A DNA stretch of 64,000 nucleotides from Serratia inhibens. GTDB lineage: Bacteria; Pseudomonadota; Gammaproteobacteria; Enterobacterales; Enterobacteriaceae. The translations under genes and the position numbers were made by a program. The stretch lies in assembly GCF_003591175.1 (NCBI RefSeq), contig NZ_QYYG01000005.1, forward strand, positions 186,001 to 250,000, written 5' to 3'. Below, piece after piece: positions 59,302-64,000 of the stretch. The first letter of the stretch is position 1. Every line of letters begins with the position of its first letter. Under the pieces are notes generated by a model. It was given only the letters and a program-made list of their open reading frames with translations. It was not told the origin of the DNA and did not search any database.

Positions 59302-60432
59302 ATGGCGGACAATATACTGCTTATCGCCCTGGGGCACGACGCGGTGGCCGACGTGCGCTGGGGCAAGATTGGGGAAGTGCAAAGCACCTTTGCCGCCAGC
59401 CTTGATCTGACTAACGCCGGTACCGAACTGGCGGTGATGGCACGAAACAGCATGGTGGTGGTGCTGGTTCCGGCACGTCATGTGGTGCTGCGGTATGTGG
59501 AGTTTCAGGGAAAATCCAGACTGGCGACGCCGATGGCGTTGGCGTTCCAGCATGAAAGCGAACTGTTGACCGACGTGGAGCAGATGCATTGGGTGATATT
59601 GGGCAAAGAGCAGATGAATTTCGGCATTGCCGGGATAGCGTTGGCGCAAATGCAGGCCTGGTGCGAACGCTTGAATGCTTGCGGTCTTCATGTCGATAAA
59701 ATGATCCCGGATGTGTTGACAGTACCTTTACCCGGGCAGTGCAGCGCGGCGCTTTTGCCTGAACGGTGGTTGATAAGAACGGGAAAATGGCAGGGTATGC
59801 AGTTGCCCGGTGCATGGAAAGATACTGAACTTCCGGTAACGCCGGATCTTTGCATTCATGCCGGCGTCAGCGTGCCGTCTGCCTGGGAGGGCGTATCTTC
59901 CGCAGGGGATCCGTTATGGCAATTGGCGAATGAAGCCGGGCGCAGCAAGAGCAACCTGTTGCAGGGGAAATTTAAACCCGCCCTCGGATGGCCGCGCTTT
60001 ATGCCGGGAAAGACCGCTTGCGCGTTGATATTGGTCAGTTGCTCGTTGCTGGTTTGCGGTCTGTACCATCAACTGAAGGCCGGACAAGCCGAAAGGCAGA
60101 TGGCCGCTTTATATCAGCAACTGTCGCCGGGGCAGCCGCTGACGGCTTCACCCGTTGAGGAGGCCAGAAAAAAAGTCAGACAGATGCAAAATATATTGAA
60201 GGAGCCTCAGTTGTTTAAGCTGTTGCCTTATGCCACTGAAGCGTTGTCTTTGTGGAAGCAGCCGCAACTGCAGTCGTTAATTTTCGATGGCGCTAAAAAT
60301 GAACTGGTTATCACTCTGTTAAAAGAAGATACGCAACTGCCGTTGCCAACTGAAGACAATGGCATCAACGTCGCCATAACGGAAGGGCCTGCGGTTAATC
60401 TGGCGACCCTCAGAGTCGGAGAGGTTCAATGA
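59302..60432 (+). CDS. gspL: Type II secretion protein GspL
   Basis: A 376-residue GspL. An N-terminal actin-like cytoplasmic domain (about 1-230, ending before KFKPALGWPR) recruits GspE. One transmembrane helix (about 236-254, TACALILVSCSLLVCGLYH) and a periplasmic ferredoxin-like domain follow. Sequence conservation is low, as is usual in this family; the position and topology are decisive. It overlaps gspM by 4 bp. Confidence 0.9.
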   Translation: MADNILLIALGHDAVADVRWGKIGEVQSTFAASLDLTNAGTELAVMARNSMVVVLVPARHVVLRYVEFQGKSRLATPMALAFQHESELLTDVEQMHWVILGKEQMNFGIAGIALAQMQAWCERLNACGLHVDKMIPDVLTVPLPGQCSAALLPERWLIRTGKWQGMQLPGAWKDTELPVTPDLCIHAGVSVPSAWEGVSSAGDPLWQLANEAGRSKSNLLQGKFKPALGWPRFMPGKTACALILVSCSLLVCGLYHQLKAGQAERQMAALYQQLSPGQPLTASPVEEARKKVRQMQNILKEPQLFKLLPYATEALSLWKQPQLQSLIFDGAKNELVITLLKEDTQLPLPTEDNGINVAITEGPAVNLATLRVGEVQ

Positions 60433-60893
60433 TGAAAATGCGTATCGCCGGTTTTAAAGCCGATAAAAGCCTGCAGGCAGCGGTGGCATTGAGCCTGCTG
60501 TTGCTGGCGGCGTTCAGTTATTGCCTGTATCAGTTTTATCAGATGAAAGAAAGTTTGCAGCGGTTAGAGGCGTTTAACGGACAGATCAACAATGTCGTCT
60601 TGCTGCAATCTCGATTGCCGCCTGGCGCTGCGCCACGCGCTCTATTGCAGCAACGCCTGCGACAGAGCGCCCAGGAACAGCAAATTCCCGTCACGGTTTG
60701 GGACGAGCGGGAAGACGGCGTTCGGATGACGCTAGCTTCTATCCCATTCGCGCATTTAATGCTCTGGCTGGCCGAATTACAGCGCGAACAAGGGATTCGG
60801 GTGGTACAACTTGCCGTCGAACGTAGCGAACAGGATCAGGGAGTAGTGAAGGTCAGCCAACTGTTGGTGGCGGCGCAGCAAAGCATTTTATAA
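60429..60893 (+). CDS. gspM: Type II secretion protein GspM
   Basis: A 154-residue GspM with one membrane helix (about 17-38) and a periplasmic circular-permuted ferredoxin-like domain that ends with the typical MLWLAELQREQGIRVVQLAVERS segment. It partners GspL in the inner-membrane platform. The overlap with gspL is ATGA. No gspN follows; the next gene is gspO after 32 bp. Confidence 0.9.
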   Translation: MMKMRIAGFKADKSLQAAVALSLLLLAAFSYCLYQFYQMKESLQRLEAFNGQINNVVLLQSRLPPGAAPRALLQQRLRQSAQEQQIPVTVWDEREDGVRMTLASIPFAHLMLWLAELQREQGIRVVQLAVERSEQDQGVVKVSQLLVAAQQSIL

Positions 60894-60925
60894 ACGATCT
60901 CGATTTTATTCATTCAGAGGGAAAT

Positions 60926-61756
60926 ATGTTATTCGCCATTAAAAATATGGCCAGCGACTACTGGTTATTATTCAGCGCAGTGCTGAGTCTTTGCTTGGGC
61001 AGTTTTATTAATGTGGTTATTTACCGATTGCCCAAGATGCTTGAACGCGAAGAGTTCTGGGTGAGTAATGGAAATAATCCTGAGGTATTTAATTTTTTTC
61101 TTCCCGGTTCGACGTGTCCGCACTGTTTAGAGAAAATAAGGCCCTATGATAATATTCCGCTACTGAGCTGGTTGATATTACGCGGGCGTTGCCGCCACTG
61201 TCGGGTGGCTATTTCCTCGCGTTATCCTCTGGTTGAATGGGTTACCATGTTGGCCGGAATATCGATAGCCTGTTTTACCGGTATCGGTATCGACTGGTTT
61301 TTTATGCTGGCGTTATTTTCGTTATTGTTAGCACTGTCGGTTATCGATATGGACCGGCAGTTGTTGCCCGATTGTTTGACTCTGTCATTGTTGTGGACCG
61401 GGTTGTTGTGGCATAGCATTGCGCAGCCGCAATTTTTACCCGCCGCAGTAATGGGCGCTGTCGCGGGTTATCTCATCCTTTGGCTGCTTTACTGGGGGTT
61501 CCGGTTATCGACCGGCCGCGAAGGTTTGGGGTATGGCGACTTTAAATTACTGGCGGCGCTGGGGGCCTGGGGGGGATATGAATCTCTGCCGCAGATCTTG
61601 TTGTTTGGGTCGTCCTGCAGCCTGCTCTGGCTACTGCTGCTGCGTGTGATGCGTTCTCGCAGCTGGTCGCAGCCCTTGCCGTTCGGGCCTGGGCTGGCGA
61701 TAGCCGGATGGTCGTGGGTGGTTTACCGCGAGATTATCCAACCGTTTGTTGGCTAG
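60926..61756 (+). CDS. gspO: Prepilin peptidase GspO
   Basis: A 276-residue bifunctional prepilin peptidase and N-methyltransferase that processes the pseudopilins of this operon. The cytoplasmic zinc-binding domain has Cys64, Cys67, Cys89 and Cys92 (CPHC and CRHC). The catalytic Asp pair is in SVIDMDRQLLPD (Asp141/143 region) and GYGDFKLLAALGAWGG. It has eight membrane segments. An AGAGGGAAAT ribosome-binding site precedes it. A decayed partial copy of this gene lies at 47,854-48,085. Confidence 0.95.
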   Translation: MLFAIKNMASDYWLLFSAVLSLCLGSFINVVIYRLPKMLEREEFWVSNGNNPEVFNFFLPGSTCPHCLEKIRPYDNIPLLSWLILRGRCRHCRVAISSRYPLVEWVTMLAGISIACFTGIGIDWFFMLALFSLLLALSVIDMDRQLLPDCLTLSLLWTGLLWHSIAQPQFLPAAVMGAVAGYLILWLLYWGFRLSTGREGLGYGDFKLLAALGAWGGYESLPQILLFGSSCSLLWLLLLRVMRSRSWSQPLPFGPGLAIAGWSWVVYREIIQPFVG

Positions 61757-62127
61757 CGTGCATGCTCGAGAAAACGCACCAGCGTCCGGTTGAAGCTGCT
61801 GCATTTCTGCGCCAGAGGCGTAGCGTCGGCATTCAGCCGATCAAATACTCCTTTGGCCGCATCGAGTAATTGGGTTTGATTTACGTCTTGGCTTGGCCAA
61901 CCTTTTTTATTTGCTTCGTTCATTGCTGCGGCGGCCAATTTATCATTGTCCGGGATGTCGGCACGGCTGCATTTTTCCCGAAGAAACTGGCTGGCCCCGA
62001 CCAGCGAGGACAGTTGTTCCAGCCGACTCTCGGCCGTTGGCAGCGTGGTTTTATGTTCTGCAGAATGCTGACAGCCGGACAGCAGCGCAACGGATATCGT
62101 TAACGCGGCAATATTTCTGATAAACAT
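61753..62127 (-). CDS. gspS: GspS-type pilotin lipoprotein of the type II secretion system
   Basis: A 124-residue lipoprotein: signal peptide with lipobox LLSGC (Cys19), then a small helical domain with two Cys (LREKCSRADIP and LAQKCSSFNRT) as in the OutS/PulS/EtpO pilotin family. Pilotins guide the secretin GspD to the outer membrane by binding its C-terminal tail. It is convergent with gspO, and the two genes share 4 bp at their 3' ends. It has its own promoter upstream, in the gap toward the LPMO gene. Confidence 0.85.
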   Translation of the reverse strand: MFIRNIAALTISVALLSGCQHSAEHKTTLPTAESRLEQLSSLVGASQFLREKCSRADIPDNDKLAAAAMNEANKKGWPSQDVNQTQLLDAAKGVFDRLNADATPLAQKCSSFNRTLVRFLEHAR

Positions 62128-62406
62128 ATTATTCTCATCGTAGGCTTGGGTAAGGGGTGATTATTTTATCTTCGGCTAATTATAGTTTCAATGCTCCAGG
62201 TTTTTTTTAAGTATTATTCATGTTTACTAATGACTTTTATCCATTAATGCACATTAAATTAAGGCAATCTAAGTATCTCAGGCTTATTTGTTCGTTTTAT
62301 TCTGTTGGGGCGGGAAGTTACCGCGTTTATTAGAACAGTAAATGATTCGACTGGAGATTATTTGAATTTTCTCAGTTGAAAGCCGAACAATTTAACTGGA
62401 GTAGTA
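62128..62406. other. Divergent control region between gspS and the LPMO gene
   Basis: About 280 bp of AT-rich DNA with divergent promoters presumably at either side. An ACTGGAGT ribosome-binding site lies before the ATG at 62,407. I see no specific operator. Confidence 0.4.
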
Positions 62407-63828
62407 ATGAAATTATCAAAAATTGCCTTGATGATGGCAACGCTTACCGTCTCTTCCGCAGCCTGGGCTCATGGTTATATTGAAGTACCCGAGAGCCGTG
62501 CCTATAAATGCAAGCTGGGTTCAAACACCGATTGCGGCCGTGCTCAGTGGGAACCACAAAGTGTTGAGCAAATTTCCGGCTTCCCGGGTAACGATACGCC
62601 ACTGGACGGTGAACTGGCTAGCGGCAGCGTAGGGGGATTTGAACCTCTGGATCGCCAAGGCACCAACCAGTGGGCGCTGAATACCATCCAGGCAGGTCCG
62701 CAAAGCTTTACCTGGTTCAATAAAGCCCGCCATAAAACCACTAACTGGCGCTATTACATCACCAAACAGGGCTGGGACGTCAACAAGCCGTTGTCGCGCG
62801 AATCCTTAGAAAAAGAACCGTTCTGCGTGATTGACGGCCACGGTCTTCTGCCTGATGAACGTGTGGTTCACCAGTGTGTAGTTCCGGAAAGAACCGGTTA
62901 TCAGGTGATTTATGGCGTGTGGGAAATTGCCGATACGGTAAATAGCTTCTATCAGGCCGTCGACGTTAACTTTGAAGATGGCGGTATTATTTCCGAGTGG
63001 AGCAAACAGCTGCAAGGGCACATCAACGGTAAGAACCTGCAGGTTGGGGATAAGGCGATCGCCCGCTTCTTCAGCGATGCCGGTGAAGTTACCGCCATGC
63101 AAATCGAGATCGATATCGACAGCGAAGCGCTGACCGATAAAAATCTCTGGAGCCAGGCCCTGGCGCAAAAAATTAATGCTACCCACGCTGACGTACGTGC
63201 CGGTGTTAAAGACAAGGACGGCAACGTTAATCCAATCGCCGGCAACAACTATGTCTTCGCGAAGAAAGGTAGCGCGCTGAAGGGTGTGGTGATTTCCTAT
63301 GAGGAAGAGGCGCCTGCCGTTACCGAGGAAATCCGCATTGGTGGGCTGTCGAGCAGCAAGATCAAAGACGGTAAATCCCGGTTGACCTTTAACGCTGAGG
63401 TGAAAGGCAAACTGACCGTTGAAGCACGCGTGTTCGATCACCACCAGATCGAGAAGGGGTATCTGAAAACCACGTTGGAAGATGCCAGCCAGCCATTGAG
63501 CATGGATCTGAACAACGTCAGCGAAGGTCACCACATGCTGAAAGTGATTGCGACTAACGAGCAAGGTCACAGCATTCAGCCTGACGTTGAAGATTTCAAC
63601 CTCGAAGCTGAGTCTACTGGCGGCACCGGCGAGTATAACTTCGTCTTCCCGAACGACCTGAGCAAATACGCAGCCGGCACCACCGTGTTACAGCCGAAAG
63701 ATGGCAAGGTATACGAATGCAAGCCATTCCCATACAGCGGTTATTGCATGCAATGGAACAGCGCAGCAAACCATTATGAGCCTGGTGTAGGGGCAAACTG
63801 GAAAGACGCCTGGGTAGTGAAACAGTAA
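62407..63828 (+). CDS. Chitin-binding lytic polysaccharide monooxygenase, GbpA-like
   Basis: A 473-residue secreted protein. The signal peptide ends at WA^H, making His22 the mature N-terminus. With His109 (NKARHKTTNWRYYITK) it forms the copper histidine brace of AA10 LPMOs, as in Serratia CBP21. Residues 22-200 are the AA10 domain. They are followed by GbpA-type middle domains and a C-terminal chitin-binding module (KYAAGTTVLQPKDGKVYEC...YCMQWNSAANHYEPG...W). The architecture matches Vibrio GbpA. It likely cleaves and binds chitin, and it lies next to the T2SS operon, which likely exports it (inference). Start after ACTGGAGT. Confidence 0.92.
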   Translation: MKLSKIALMMATLTVSSAAWAHGYIEVPESRAYKCKLGSNTDCGRAQWEPQSVEQISGFPGNDTPLDGELASGSVGGFEPLDRQGTNQWALNTIQAGPQSFTWFNKARHKTTNWRYYITKQGWDVNKPLSRESLEKEPFCVIDGHGLLPDERVVHQCVVPERTGYQVIYGVWEIADTVNSFYQAVDVNFEDGGIISEWSKQLQGHINGKNLQVGDKAIARFFSDAGEVTAMQIEIDIDSEALTDKNLWSQALAQKINATHADVRAGVKDKDGNVNPIAGNNYVFAKKGSALKGVVISYEEEAPAVTEEIRIGGLSSSKIKDGKSRLTFNAEVKGKLTVEARVFDHHQIEKGYLKTTLEDASQPLSMDLNNVSEGHHMLKVIATNEQGHSIQPDVEDFNLEAESTGGTGEYNFVFPNDLSKYAAGTTVLQPKDGKVYECKPFPYSGYCMQWNSAANHYEPGVGANWKDAWVVKQ

Positions 63829-63852
63829 TTATTTGGTGATAGACAGGATATT

Positions 63853-63879
63853 CAGCGGCCAGCAATGGCCGCTTTTAAG
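63853..63879 (+). terminator. Terminator after the LPMO gene
   Basis: AGCGGCC and GGCCGCT pair around AGCAAT, followed by TTTAAG. Confidence 0.7.
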
Positions 63880-63887
63880 AGGGTTTT

Positions 63888-64000
63888 ATGCAACATCAAA
63901 CCGAGAGGATTGGCATCCGCACTCGTTATGATCTCTTCAGCCGCCTATTGCATTGGGTCATTGCCGCCGCGATGTTTTACATCATGATTGTCGGATATTC
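63888..64000 (+). CDS. Cytochrome b561-type protein, N-terminal part (3' end outside window)
   Basis: The first ~37 codons of a gene that begins MQHQTERIGIRTRYDLFSRL and continues LHWVIAAAMFYIMIVGY. The pattern R-Y-D-x-x-x-R-x-L-H-W-V-x-A is the N-terminus of bacterial cytochrome b561 (CybB type); the His is a heme ligand in the family. It starts after TTAAGAGGG. The rest cannot be seen. Confidence 0.8.
   Translation, partial: MQHQTERIGIRTRYDLFSRLLHWVIAAAMFYIMIVGY

Overview
The window is a stretch of an enterobacterial chromosome, most likely Serratia (Yersiniaceae). From 1 to about 41,770 the gene content and order match the E. coli pgpA-dxs-thiI-cyo-clpPX-lon-hupB-ppiD-queC-mdlAB-glnK-amtB-tesB-ffs backbone almost gene for gene, with enterobacterial ERIC repeats between some genes. 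A chitin-active lytic polysaccharide monooxygenase lies near the right end. The exact species cannot be fixed by reading alone.

Backbone (1-41,770): isoprenoid, thiamin/tRNA and pantothenate genes (dxs, ispA, xseB, thiI, yajL, panE); the cytochrome bo3 operon cyoABCDE; muropeptide import (ampG), yajG and bolA; the proteostasis block tig, clpP, clpX, lon, hupB, ppiD with sigma-32-like promoters before clpP and lon; ybaV, fadM, queC, ybaE, cof; a cysteine desulfidase-like gene divergent from an Lrp-type regulator; the ABC exporter pair mdlAB; the nitrogen pair glnK-amtB behind a sigma-54 promoter; tesB, ybaY, atl and the 4.5S RNA gene ffs.

Island (about 41,771-48,644): just past ffs the DNA becomes AT-rich. 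A 25-bp segment of the ffs 3' end (41,752-41,776) recurs with one mismatch at 48,620-48,644, which marks a 6.9-kb island inserted at ffs. It holds an internally deleted IS3-type remnant, a compact six-gene operon (flavodoxin-fold oxidoreductase, DUF2867-like protein, AfsA-type gamma-butyrolactone synthase, old-yellow-enzyme-like reductase, two SDRs), a 230-bp relic of a prepilin peptidase gene, and about 0.5 kb of unexplained DNA. The AfsA-centred operon looks like a biosynthetic pathway for a butyrolactone/butenolide-type small molecule, a class known mainly as Streptomyces hormones. It is the most novel item in the window.

Secretion region (48,988-63,828): two membrane-anchored ToxR/CadC-type winged-helix regulators and a small membrane protein precede a complete, tightly overlapping type II secretion operon, gspCDEFGHIJKLMO. 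A convergent pilotin gene (gspS) follows. GspC is short and lacks a PDZ domain, and gspN, gspA and gspB are absent. Next comes a secreted GbpA-like LPMO, a plausible substrate of the machine. The window ends inside a cytochrome b561-type gene.
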